Assembly: GCF_900091595.1 (NCBI RefSeq)
Contig: NZ_FMCW01000008.1
Coordinates: forward strand, 172,586 to 236,585
DNA: 64,000 nt
DNA from: Micromonospora haikouensis
Lineage (GTDB): Bacteria > Actinomycetota > Actinomycetes > Mycobacteriales > Micromonosporaceae
Reading direction: 5' to 3'
The translations under genes were made by a program, and so were the position numbers. The notes beneath the pieces are model-generated. The model was not told the origin of the DNA, made no database searches, and saw nothing but the letters and a program-made list of their open reading frames with translations. Below, piece after piece: positions 35,646 to 43,148 of this stretch (its first letter is position 1; every line of letters starts with the position of its first letter).

Positions 35646-36496
35646 GCGTGTTCCTCCCCAATCGATGCGATGAGCTTGCGAGAAGCCGCCTCGGTCAGCG
35701 CCGAGCGCTCCATGCCGACCCACACCTCCCCGTACGTCGCAACCTCGGCAGGCTTGTCGAGGTAGAGCGCGCCCGTGAGGCTGTCGGAGTAGATCAGCGA
35801 GGGCTCCTTCCCGCCTTCGAAGTCAAGGATCGTGAACGCGCCGCTGGTCATGTTGCCGCGATGCAGGCCCGCCGAGGCGGGCACCACCCGCACCGACACG
35901 TTGGGCTGCCGGCTGACCGTCACCAGGTGCTGTAGCTGGTCCGCGTCGACGCCGCGCCGCAGGACGGCTTCGTCAAGCAGCACGTCGAACTGCGGAGCGC
36001 GGGGCGTGGTGCGGGTCAGAAGGGCCTGCCGACCGCGCCGCACAGCCACGCCACGCTGGATCTCTTCCCTGCTCATCTCCGGGCGGGCCACCTCGTAGAC
36101 GCGGGTGGCGTACGCCTCGGTCTGCAACAGGCCGGGGACCAACTGGGATTCGAAGGTGCGCAGCCGGGTCGCAGCCGCCTCCAGTCCTACGTACAGCTCG
36201 AACCATTCCGGGATGGCGTCGCCGTAGGAGTGCCACCAGCCGCGCGCCTTCGTCTCTTTCGCGAGGCCCATCAGTGCCTCGGTGATTTCCGGTGACGCTC
36301 CGTAGAGGCGGCACATGGCCTCCACGTCCAGCGACCGCATCGACGTCGCGCCGGTCTCGATGCGCCACATCTTCGGCGTCGACCACTCCAGCGCGTCGGC
36401 CGCAGCCTTGACCGTCATACGCGCTTCCTCGCGAAGCTGCCGCAGGTAACGCCCGAGCTGTCGCCTCGGGACCGTCGAGCCGGTATCCGTCGTCAC
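35642..36496 (-). CDS. Scr1-family XRE helix-turn-helix regulator (HTH + DUF5753)
   Basis: A 284-residue regulator. The N-terminal XRE HTH (about 12-70) is LGRYLRQLREEARMTVKAAADALEWSTPKMWRIETG. The rest is DUF5753: WFELYVGLEAAATRLRTFESQLVPGLLQTEAYATRV, QFDVLLDEAVLRRGV and SVRVVPASAGLHRG. It is coupled to DUF397 by a four-base overlap. Divergent from it are two small genes (36729-37270) across a 232-base, comparatively A/T-rich region with ATGAA...TTCAT inverted half-sites near 36586-36611, a plausible operator. Confidence 0.94.
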   Translation of the reverse strand: MTTDTGSTVPRRQLGRYLRQLREEARMTVKAAADALEWSTPKMWRIETGATSMRSLDVEAMCRLYGASPEITEALMGLAKETKARGWWHSYGDAIPEWFELYVGLEAAATRLRTFESQLVPGLLQTEAYATRVYEVARPEMSREEIQRGVAVRRGRQALLTRTTPRAPQFDVLLDEAVLRRGVDADQLQHLVTVSRQPNVSVRVVPASAGLHRGNMTSGAFTILDFEGGKEPSLIYSDSLTGALYLDKPAEVATYGEVWVGMERSALTEAASRKLIASIGEEHA

Positions 36497-36728
36497 TGGC
36501 TCTCCCTCTCCGCGACTACATACCGGGCGACGCCTGCGCTCGACATGTAATCACCTCTCGACCACGGTGAGCAACGGAGCCTATCAGAATGAAAGCACTG
36601 ACATCGTTCATCCGAAACGTAATGTTGCCAATCGAGCCCTCATCCCTGAACCATGAGCACAGGATGTGGCGGTCGGATGACCGTGCGTGGCCCGGCCGCC
36701 ACGTCCCCCGCACCCGGAGGAGGCAGGG

Positions 36729-36914
36729 ATGCGCAGACGCATCAGCTACGGCCAGTACCTCGCCGCCGTCGCGGCCACCCTCGCCCGCCGGCACCGGCCG
36801 ATCTGGTCCTGGATCCGGTGGCGGTATGTCTGCAAATGCGGCGACGAGTTGCCCTGCCGGCAACGGCACAAGGTCCCCATCGGTCGCCGCCACTGGCCGG
36901 GTGAACGCGAGTGA
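36729..36914 (+). CDS. Small basic protein with Cys motif, Scr1-neighbourhood
   Basis: A 61-residue protein from ATG 36729 behind a strong GGAGGAGGCAGGG site. It is Arg/His/Trp-rich (YGQYLAAVAATLARRHRP, then IWSWIRWRYVCKCGDELPC). The Cys-x-Cys-x5-Cys arrangement could bind zinc. It overlaps the next gene (GTGA) and is divergent from the Scr1-type regulator. I recall similar pairs near such regulators in Micromonospora, but no function is known. Confidence 0.7.
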   Translation: MRRRISYGQYLAAVAATLARRHRPIWSWIRWRYVCKCGDELPCRQRHKVPIGRRHWPGERE

Positions 36915-37270
36915 CCACGCCCGGCCCCACTCCCCATACGGCCGGCGTGACCGAGTTCCGGGCGGGCATGGTCCTCCACGTGACCCGGGCGGCGAGCCCG
37001 CAGTTCGTCCAGCCGATCCTCTTCCGGCTGATCAAGGTCCGCGAGGACTGGATCACCTACCACGGCTGGATCTGGCTGCACGGCTACCAGCTCGACGCCA
37101 GGGGCGAGGCCGTGGCGCAGCGCTCCATCTTCGTACAACCTGCGGGGTTGATCGTGCGGGCGACGCCCGTGCCGGCGGCTCGGCCCTCGCGCCCGGCGCG
37201 CCGCCCGCCGCCGCCCCGACCGGTCGCCCGCGCACGACAGGGCAGGAAATCGATAGATCGACAGGTATAG
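36911..37270 (+). CDS. Small hypothetical protein, partner of the preceding gene
   Basis: A 119-residue protein from GTG 36911, within the stop of the preceding gene. Residues about 14-80 look folded: VTEFRAGMVLHVTRAASPQF, PILFRLIKVREDWITYHGWIWLHGYQLDARGEAVAQRSIFV. This has the pattern of a small beta-barrel with several Trp/Tyr. The last 35 residues are Arg/Pro-rich and disordered. Same transcript as the Cys-motif gene. No family name can be given. Confidence 0.7.
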   Translation: MTTPGPTPHTAGVTEFRAGMVLHVTRAASPQFVQPILFRLIKVREDWITYHGWIWLHGYQLDARGEAVAQRSIFVQPAGLIVRATPVPAARPSRPARRPPPPRPVARARQGRKSIDRQV

Positions 37271-37355
37271 CATCCGTGGACATCGCCGGTCCGCCGCCGC
37301 CCACCGGTTGCCGGGCCGGCCCTGCCCCGCCTCACCAGGAGACCCCGGAGGAACG

Positions 37356-38030
37356 ATGCACCTCAGGTTCGCCCGTACGGCAGCAGCCGTCGTCCTCGCG
37401 CTCGGTGCCGCTGTCGCGCCGGCCACCGCCGCCAGCGCCCACCCCGACGGCGACTGGGTCAGCGTCTACCCGCCGATCCAGGGCTCCTCGACCTGGGACC
37501 GCTTCGGGGAATCCGGCCCCGCCTCCCACCACATCGTCTTCGGCAACTGGGGCTATACCAACGACTGGGCGGTGGACATCTACCGCAACCCAGGCGGCAC
37601 CATCGTCTCCCCCTTCGGCTCCAAGACCGCGTCCGGCCACCCGGTCGCCGTCACGGTCGTCACCGTCCGGCCGGGCTGCGCCACCGGCAACCTCGCCGAC
37701 GGCGGCTACCGCATCGGGCTGGAGGCGCGGGACACCACCACCGGTCAGGTCCTCGCCCGCGCGGACGTCATGCACGTGAACAACAAGCCCGGCGGCATCG
37801 CCGTGGGCGCGACGGTGGGGCCGTGGACCAAGCTCGGCGAGACCGGCCGGTTCCGCTACTCCAGTTGCTACCAGGTCAACGGCGACAGCGGTGCCCACGT
37901 GCACCTTGAGGTGATCAACCAGCACCGGTACTCGTGCTACATCGCGCGCGGCGCGAACACCGGCCTGGGCGACGAGACCGTGATCGGCAGGGCCGGCGTC
38001 CACTACACGGGCCAGCGCCAGGCCTGCTGA
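37356..38030 (+). CDS. Secreted protein with degenerate M23 (LysM-peptidase-like) fold
   Basis: A 224-residue exported protein starting at ATG 37356 after a GGAGG site. The signal peptide ends ATAASA before HPDGDW. The mature part has beta-rich segments WAVDIYRNPGGTIVSPFGSKT and SGAHVHLEVINQHRYSCYI. These resemble the HxxxD and HxH zinc boxes of M23 endopeptidases, but the first box has Trp-Ala-Val-Asp where a His is needed; only HVH (181-183) and Asp74 are kept. Four Cys (108, 171, 194, 224) could form two disulfides. It may bind rather than cut cell wall. The M23 assignment is tentative. Confidence 0.65.
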   Translation: MHLRFARTAAAVVLALGAAVAPATAASAHPDGDWVSVYPPIQGSSTWDRFGESGPASHHIVFGNWGYTNDWAVDIYRNPGGTIVSPFGSKTASGHPVAVTVVTVRPGCATGNLADGGYRIGLEARDTTTGQVLARADVMHVNNKPGGIAVGATVGPWTKLGETGRFRYSSCYQVNGDSGAHVHLEVINQHRYSCYIARGANTGLGDETVIGRAGVHYTGQRQAC

Positions 38031-38048
38031 CCCCGAATCCCGCTGGCA

Positions 38049-38094
38049 ATCTTGGTACGAAATGGCCCCTCTGGGGGCGCTTTCGTACCAAGAT
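38049..38094. terminator. Hairpin with perfect 14-bp arms after the secreted protein gene
   Basis: ATCTTGGTACGAAA (38049-38062) pairs with TTTCGTACCAAGAT (38081-38094), and the loop adds a GGCCCC/GGGGGC stem. It starts 18 bases after a stop codon, consistent with termination. Arm ends resemble the other intergenic hairpins of the window. Confidence 0.7.
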
Positions 38095-38141
38095 CCGCCG
38101 GACCTGCCGAGGAGAGCCGGGCGGGACAAGTCGAAGTTCTC

Positions 38142-38253
38142 ATGTTTGTCCTCCAGGGGTGTTTGTCGACTCGGCAAACACCCCTGAAACCCATGCATGT
38201 TTGCTGGAACCGCGAGTTTGACAACGTGACAAACTCGGCCGTATGGCAAACTC
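38142..38253 (+). promoter_or_regulatory. Promoter and multi-site operator of the AbiE-like operon
   Basis: Seven GTTTG/CAAAC half-sites lie within 115 bases. CAGGGGTGTTTG (38154-38165) and CAAACACCCCTG (38175-38186) form a perfect 12-bp inverted repeat. GAGTTTG (38214-38220) and CAAACTC (38230-38236) form a second, and a further CAAACTC is at 38247-38253. Single TGTTTG sites lie near 38142 and 38198. A consensus -35 TTGACA (38218-38223) is 17-18 bases from GTATGG/TATGGC (38241-38247), so the second repeat straddles the promoter. The ATG is at 38265 after AGGGTGGAG. Confidence 0.75.
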
Positions 38254-38264
38254 GCAGGGTGGAG

Positions 38265-39356
38265 ATGACCTGGCCAGAGCTACTCAAAGCCGCGCGAGAC
38301 CACCTGGCCTCGCTGCTCCCGGGGCACTTCGAGCTGACCGACGCCACGATCGACGGGCAGGCGGCAGCGCCATGCTCGGGTGACGCGCTGTGGCAGTTGA
38401 AGGAGCAGCGCAGCGGCGACACGCTGATTGTTGTCGAGGCGAAGACGTCGTTCGCCCCCCGGGACGTGGCGAAGACCGAGCAACGCATACCGCACATGGT
38501 CCGGCGGGCGATGGGCAACCCGGTGGTCTTGGTGGTTGCGCCCTGGCTGAGCCCGCGATCCCGAGCCCTGCTGGAGGAGCGAGGCTATTCGTACGTTGAC
38601 CTGACCGGGAACGTTCACCTGCGCGCCGACCGACCAGCGGTGTTCGTCAAGGTGCAGGGGGCAGACCGCGATCCTCGCCCCTCCCAGCGTGGTCCAGTTC
38701 GGCTCCACGGTCCCAAGGCACGACGCCTTGCTCGCCTACTGACGGATGTCGCCCCTCCGCTGCGGCTGACCGATCTGGCGCTGGCGGGCGGCCTGAACCG
38801 GGGCTACGTATCCAGCCTTCTGAAATCGCTGGACGAGCAGGCGCTGATTGATCGCGACCGGAAGGGAGCCGTTGTCGAGGTAGATTGGCCGGCGCTCCTG
38901 CTGGCCGCCTCCGAGCCCTACGACCTGCTCAAGAGCAATTCCAGCGCCCTGTTCGTCGCGCCAGCAGGAGCCGGCGAGTTGTTCACACGACTCGGGAAGG
39001 ACGACGCTCCACCAGCGGTGGTCACGGGGTCCTTTGCCGCGTCGGCGGTTGCGCCGGTTGCTGCGGCTGCCCAGTTGGTGCTCTACACCAGCGACCCCGC
39101 CGCGATGCGCAGCTTCGGGCGACTGCTGCCGTCCGACCGGGGCGCGGATGTGGTGCTGTTGCGGCCGGAGGACGAGGCCCAGCTTGCCCGCTCGCGCCAA
39201 GTCTCGGGCCGAACCCATGTCGGTCTGAGTCAGTTGGCGCTCGACTGCCTCGGCGGGAACGGGCGGCTGCCCGAGGAGGGACATGCGCTGATCGACTGGA
39301 TGAGGAAACACGAATCGCAGTGGCGGTTACGGGATGTCGCGAACTCCAATGCATAG
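38265..39356 (+). CDS. AbiEi-like antitoxin/regulator with PD-(D/E)xK-like N-terminal domain
   Basis: A 363-residue protein. Residues about 35-130 resemble a restriction-endonuclease fold: Asp40 region, LIVVEAKTSF with the Glu-x-Lys pair (58-60), then VVLVVAPWLSPRSRALLEERGYSYVDLTGN-type strands. A winged HTH follows (about 155-205, LRLTDLALAGGLNRGYVSSLLKSL with wing DRDRKGAVVEV). The C-terminal half (VDWPALL...APAGAGELFTRL, PAVVTGSFAASAVAPV, ADVVLLRPED, GLSQLALDCLGGNGRLPEEG) matches proteins annotated as type IV AbiEi antitoxins. The HTH probably binds the repeats upstream. Nuclease activity is unproven. Confidence 0.78.
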   Translation: MTWPELLKAARDHLASLLPGHFELTDATIDGQAAAPCSGDALWQLKEQRSGDTLIVVEAKTSFAPRDVAKTEQRIPHMVRRAMGNPVVLVVAPWLSPRSRALLEERGYSYVDLTGNVHLRADRPAVFVKVQGADRDPRPSQRGPVRLHGPKARRLARLLTDVAPPLRLTDLALAGGLNRGYVSSLLKSLDEQALIDRDRKGAVVEVDWPALLLAASEPYDLLKSNSSALFVAPAGAGELFTRLGKDDAPPAVVTGSFAASAVAPVAAAAQLVLYTSDPAAMRSFGRLLPSDRGADVVLLRPEDEAQLARSRQVSGRTHVGLSQLALDCLGGNGRLPEEGHALIDWMRKHESQWRLRDVANSNA

Positions 39357-39367
39357 AGTCGCTCTCC

Positions 39368-40228
39368 ATGACGTCACCCTCACCGTTGTATGTGGCAGCG
39401 CGTCGCGTCCTTCTGGATGCCCTGGACGCGCTCGCCGAGCACCGCAAGGCGGTGATCCTGGCCGGCGCGCAGGCGATCTACGTACGCACCGGTCAGGCCG
39501 AACTCGACGTCAGCGTCGCGCCCTACACGACGGACGCCGACCTTGCCCTTGACCCTCGGGTGCTCGGTGCCAGCCCGGCACTCACGCAGGCTATGGAGTC
39601 CGCAGGCTTCTCCCTCACCATCGAACCAGGAATCTGGGAACGGTCTGTGCTCGTGGCCGGCCGGGAGGTCGTGGTGCCGGTGGACCTGTTGGTGCCGGAG
39701 GCCCTGGCAGCCGGAAGCGGACGCAGGTCCGCGCGCCTGCCTGAGCACGGCAGAAACGCTGCGCGGCGTACTCCCGGGCTGGAGGCGGCGGTAGCAGACC
39801 ACTCCGACGTCATGATCTCCAGCCTGGAGCCCGAGGCCGACCCCCGTGCCGTGCTGGTGCCGGTGGCCGGCAGCGCCGCGCTGTTCGTGTCCAAGGCGCA
39901 CAAGCTGCATGAGAGGTTCCGCGACGTGCAAGCACGACCTTCTCGGCTGAAGCCGAAGGACGCCAGCGACGTCATCCGCCTCATGCAGGCACACCCGCCG
40001 GAGCAGGTCGGCCGGCGGCTGCGTGAGATCAGCGCTGATGACGTCGCTGGCGACAGCGTGCGTCAGGGAGTGCAGCACCTCCGCGATCTGTTCGGACGAC
40101 GCCGGTCACCTGGGGTGAACCTGGCGGCTGATGCCTTGAACGGCGCCATGCCTGAGGCCGCCGTTCGAGCCCTCGCCCCCGCGTACACCGCAGCTCTGTT
40201 GGAGGCTTACGGCGTCGACCGGAGCTGA
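39368..40228 (+). CDS. AbiEii-like nucleotidyltransferase (putative toxin)
   Basis: A 286-residue protein 11 bases after the AbiEi-like gene. The N terminus has a nucleotidyltransferase core: AVILAGAQAIYVRTG, then YTTDADLAL with Asp56-x-Asp58 as metal ligands, and VPVDLLVPEAL as the third carboxylate strand. The middle contains FVSKAHKLHERF and RLKPKDASDVIRLM, a pattern of AbiEii/MenT-type enzymes. In AbiE systems the NTase halts growth (for MenT, by adding nucleotides to tRNA) and AbiEi represses the operon. G+C is visibly lower than in the neighbours, consistent with acquisition. Confidence 0.8.
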   Translation: MTSPSPLYVAARRVLLDALDALAEHRKAVILAGAQAIYVRTGQAELDVSVAPYTTDADLALDPRVLGASPALTQAMESAGFSLTIEPGIWERSVLVAGREVVVPVDLLVPEALAAGSGRRSARLPEHGRNAARRTPGLEAAVADHSDVMISSLEPEADPRAVLVPVAGSAALFVSKAHKLHERFRDVQARPSRLKPKDASDVIRLMQAHPPEQVGRRLREISADDVAGDSVRQGVQHLRDLFGRRRSPGVNLAADALNGAMPEAAVRALAPAYTAALLEAYGVDRS

Positions 40229-40230
40229 CG

Positions 40231-40350
40231 TCACCAGCCGCGGATGCGCCACTCCTCCAGCGACGGCCGCTCCGCGCCCAGCGTAATGTCCCGCCCATGA
40301 CCCGGGTAGACCCACGTCTCGTCCGACAGCCGGTCGAAGAGTGGGTGTTG
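40231..40350 (-). pseudogene. C-terminal remnant of a metallo-beta-lactamase-fold hydrolase
   Basis: On the minus strand, about 39 codons up to a stop at 40231-40233 read HPLFDRLSDETWVYPGHG followed by RDITLGAERPSLEEWRIRGW. WVYPGHG with TLGAERP and a terminal Trp is the C terminus of glyoxalase II-like MBL hydrolases. Upstream the frame loses similarity near 40350, and no start or HxHxDH box exists in the 180 bases before the next gene. It is therefore a truncated relic, next to the stop of the AbiEii-like gene (40228). Confidence 0.75.
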
Positions 40351-40527
40351 CGGATAGGGGTGCAGAGCAAAGGAGACGGGAGGCGTCCAGCGAGGTCGAA
40401 GGACCGTGACGAAGAGTCAGATCAACCGCGCAGCGGACCCGGGCCGCACAACCATCACTCCCCGTGACCGGCGCTCGGCGCGTCCAGGGGTCCGCAGTGG
40501 CGTCGCCCCGGCCGGCATACTGGGGGC

Positions 40528-41067
40528 GTGCGGGACGACGGCGAGTTCGCGCAGGCGGTGGAACGGCTGTACGCCGCCTTCGCCCACCGCCCGCTGCCGC
40601 CCGACATGACCGCCTGCGAGCACTGTGTCGACCCGGCCGACGTGGCGCTCTTCGCGCGTACGCCCCTGCGGGAGCTGACGCCGGACCAACTCGGCACGTA
40701 CCTGATGAACCCGGGCACCTGGGGGGATGGGACGGAGCTACCGCACCTGGTGCCCCGCCTGCTGGAGGCGTACGCCACCGGGGCGATGGAGCACTGGCTC
40801 TGGCCGGACGCCGTGACGCGCCGGGTCGGCGGGCAGTGGCTGGCCTGGCCGGCCGAGGAGCGGGACGCCGTCGAGCACTTCGCCCGCGTCTGGTGGCGGC
40901 TGACCCTCGCCATGTTCCCGTCCGTCACGCCCGCCTGGGACCTGCTGACGGCGGTCGACGTGCTGTGGACAGCCGTGGGCACCTCGGCCAGCCCGGAGGT
41001 CGTCGCCGAACTGACCGACGCCGCCGAGCACGCCCACCTGCTCCGGGGAAGCCAGGTCAGCCGGTGA
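40528..41067 (+). CDS. Hypothetical protein, Trp-rich helical
   Basis: A 179-residue cytoplasmic protein, probably all-alpha. The segments AFAHRPLPPDMTACEHCVDPADVALF, TPLRELTPDQLGTYLMNPGTWGDGTELPHLVPRLLEAY and AWPAEERDAVEHFARVWWRLTL suggest a conserved family. Cys30-x2-Cys33 with nearby Asp/His may bind metal. CATACT at 40516-40521 lies six bases before GTG 40528, suggesting a leaderless transcript. Its last 11 bases overlap the 3' end of the convergent membrane gene. No name can be given. The preceding 40351-40527 holds only this promoter. Confidence 0.75.
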   Translation: MRDDGEFAQAVERLYAAFAHRPLPPDMTACEHCVDPADVALFARTPLRELTPDQLGTYLMNPGTWGDGTELPHLVPRLLEAYATGAMEHWLWPDAVTRRVGGQWLAWPAEERDAVEHFARVWWRLTLAMFPSVTPAWDLLTAVDVLWTAVGTSASPEVVAELTDAAEHAHLLRGSQVSR

Positions 41068-42079
41068 CCCGGCAGGCGGCGTCGATGCGGTGCACCGGGC
41101 GGACCCGCCGCCCCAGCGCCTCCAGCAGCGAGTCCTCCACGTGGAAGTCGCGCACCCGCAGCCGGTGCCGGGGCAGTTCCCCCTCGCTCGGGCAGAGCAC
41201 CTGCGCCTTCACCTGGTCGGTCGGCACGTACCGGACGCCGCCGTGCTCCTGGAGCAACACCATGCTCACGTCGTCCACGACGACGACGTGTCCGCGCACG
41301 TCCTCCGTCGTGTCGGGCGCGGTCTGCACGGTGGTGACGGTCAGCGGCAGCACCGGCGTGCTGATCACCGGCAGCGCCGCCCAGACCAGCATGGCCAGCA
41401 CGGCGGCCTGGGTGATCGAGGCCAGCGGCCGGATCACCGCGCCGGGCAGCGGGCCGGCGATGGCGAGCGCGAGCACCGGCGGCACGACGAAGAGCGCCAC
41501 GACCAGCGGTTCGCCCTGCTGCCAGGCGTCGAGCAGGGTCGGTGCGAGCAGGAACAGCCAGCCGCCGAGCAGGGCCGCGACGATCAGCACCCGCGCCGCG
41601 GCCAGCTCGTGCAGGCGCTCGGGGCGGAGCTGGAACGCGGCGGCGAACGCGGGCAGCAGCAGCGGCAGGTAGAGGATCTGCCAGGTGGTCAGGGCGAGCA
41701 GGAAGCTGGTCAACACGAACCAGGTCGGGGTGAGTTCCGCCCAGCGGGCGAAGAGCGGGCGGCGGTGGCCGGGCAGCCGGTCGACGCTGACGCCGAGCAC
41801 CGCGCCGAGGGCGAACACTGCGACCAGCCCGGTGGCGAGCAGCCGGGCGGCCGTGGTGAGGAACCCGGCGAGCAGGTTGACCGGCCCGACGTTGGCGACC
41901 AGCAGCAGGGTGGTCTGGAGTTCGCCGCCGGCCTCCACGCCGAGCCGCAGCACCGAGAAGACGGCGGGCACGGCCACCACGACCGCCCAGAACGACTGGC
42001 TGGCGCGGGCCCGGCGCTCGGCCGCGCCGGAGCCCGGTGCGTGCACGTCGTCACCTCCGGTGGCCACCGGCGCGGTCAT
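41057..42079 (-). CDS. Polytopic membrane protein with C-terminal extracytoplasmic domain
   Basis: A 340-residue protein with about six to seven TM helices between residues 25 and 250 (including NLLAGFLTTAARLLATGLVAVFALGAVLGV split in two, TWQILYLPLLLPAFAAAF and VLIVAALLGGWLFLLAPTLL). A soluble C-terminal domain of about 85 residues follows (VRGHVVVVDDVSMVLLQEHGGVRYVPTDQV...). ATG 42079 overlaps the stop of the solute-binding lipoprotein gene. The close coupling suggests the lipoprotein signals to or works with this protein. There is no ABC permease signature (no EAA loop) and no ATPase nearby. Confidence 0.8.
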   Translation of the reverse strand: MTAPVATGGDDVHAPGSGAAERRARASQSFWAVVVAVPAVFSVLRLGVEAGGELQTTLLLVANVGPVNLLAGFLTTAARLLATGLVAVFALGAVLGVSVDRLPGHRRPLFARWAELTPTWFVLTSFLLALTTWQILYLPLLLPAFAAAFQLRPERLHELAAARVLIVAALLGGWLFLLAPTLLDAWQQGEPLVVALFVVPPVLALAIAGPLPGAVIRPLASITQAAVLAMLVWAALPVISTPVLPLTVTTVQTAPDTTEDVRGHVVVVDDVSMVLLQEHGGVRYVPTDQVKAQVLCPSEGELPRHRLRVRDFHVEDSLLEALGRRVRPVHRIDAACRVTG

Positions 42080-43017
42080 GACGGGCGGACCTTGTCGTCG
42101 AAGTCGACCAGCTCCGGGACGTCCAGCGTCGGCGGCTGGGTCTTCGGCTGCCGCAGCCACGGCCCGAGGGTCCGGTGGTACGCGGTCAGCCAGGGACTGC
42201 TCTGCCCGCTGCGCCCCTGCTGGTAGCTCTTGTCGAGGAAGAACGCGACGAGGTCGCGCAGCGCCGGGTCGCTGATCGGCACCCCGACGCCGATCTGCTC
42301 GCTGGTGCCGAAGGGCATGTCGACGACCGTGAAGTCCTTCGGGTGCCGGGAGAGGAACCCGGCGAGGATGGTCTCGTCGGAGCTGACCGCGTCGTACCGC
42401 CCCGCGAGGATGCCCTCGACGCAGTCACCGACCTCCTTGACCACGAACACCCGGATCTGGTGCCTGCCCAGCTCGGCCTCGGTGGTCGAGCCGCCGCTGG
42501 TGCAGACCTTGTAGCGGGGGTCGCGCAGGTCCTCGATGGTGCGGATGCTGTCCCGGAGCCGGTTGGGGACCATCGCCTCCTGGGTCGTCACCAGGTACGG
42601 GCCGGCGAAGCTGACCAGCTTCGCGCGCTCCTCGGTCATCGAGAAGGTGGAGACCACCAGGTCGACCGACCCGCCCTGGAGGGCGGGGATGCGGTCCTCG
42701 GTGGACACCGGCACCCACTCGATCCGGTGGTCGCCCGCGTAGCCGAGCTGGGCGGCGATGTACCGGGCGATCTCGATGTCGAAGCCGGCGTAGGTGCCGT
42801 CGCGCAGCTCGCCCATCAGCGGGCCGACCGTGGAGACGCCGATCCTGATCGTCGGCTGGCCGTAGATGTGCGTCTCGCGCAGCTTGTCGTTGACGGACGG
42901 GATCCGGGGCTCCTGCCGGCTGTCGCAGCCGGCGGCGGCCGCGAGCAGCAGGGTCAGCGCGACTGCCAGGGTGGTGGCGACGGAGCGGACCCGGGACCGG
43001 GTGAGGAACTGGTTCAT
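42076..43017 (-). CDS. GlnH-like amino-acid-binding lipoprotein
   Basis: A 313-residue family 3 solute-binding protein. The lipobox is LLAAAAGC after a basic signal region. Ligand-binding blocks: IRIGVSTVGPLMGELRDGTYAGFDIEIARYIAAQLG, RIPALQGGSVDLVVSTFSMTEERAKLVSFAGPY, YKVCTSGGSTTEAEL and YDAVSSDETILAGFL. The Arg and Asp that hold the amino-acid headgroup lie in these blocks, so the ligand is probably an acidic or amide amino acid. It resembles GlnH, which in mycobacteria works with membrane GlnX and kinase PknG as a nutrient sensor. Here it is coupled to a polytopic membrane gene, and no transporter genes are present. Confidence 0.88.
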   Translation of the reverse strand: MNQFLTRSRVRSVATTLAVALTLLLAAAAGCDSRQEPRIPSVNDKLRETHIYGQPTIRIGVSTVGPLMGELRDGTYAGFDIEIARYIAAQLGYAGDHRIEWVPVSTEDRIPALQGGSVDLVVSTFSMTEERAKLVSFAGPYLVTTQEAMVPNRLRDSIRTIEDLRDPRYKVCTSGGSTTEAELGRHQIRVFVVKEVGDCVEGILAGRYDAVSSDETILAGFLSRHPKDFTVVDMPFGTSEQIGVGVPISDPALRDLVAFFLDKSYQQGRSGQSSPWLTAYHRTLGPWLRQPKTQPPTLDVPELVDFDDKVRPS

Positions 43018-43148
43018 CGGCGACCTCGCTGACCCGTGCAACTGCGGGACACCGACAGTAGCCAAAGGGATCCATTACCGTGGTCACCCATCCGACGGGC
43101 CCGGGGGCACGGCGGGCGCCCGATCGCCCGCCGTGCCCCCGGGTGTCC

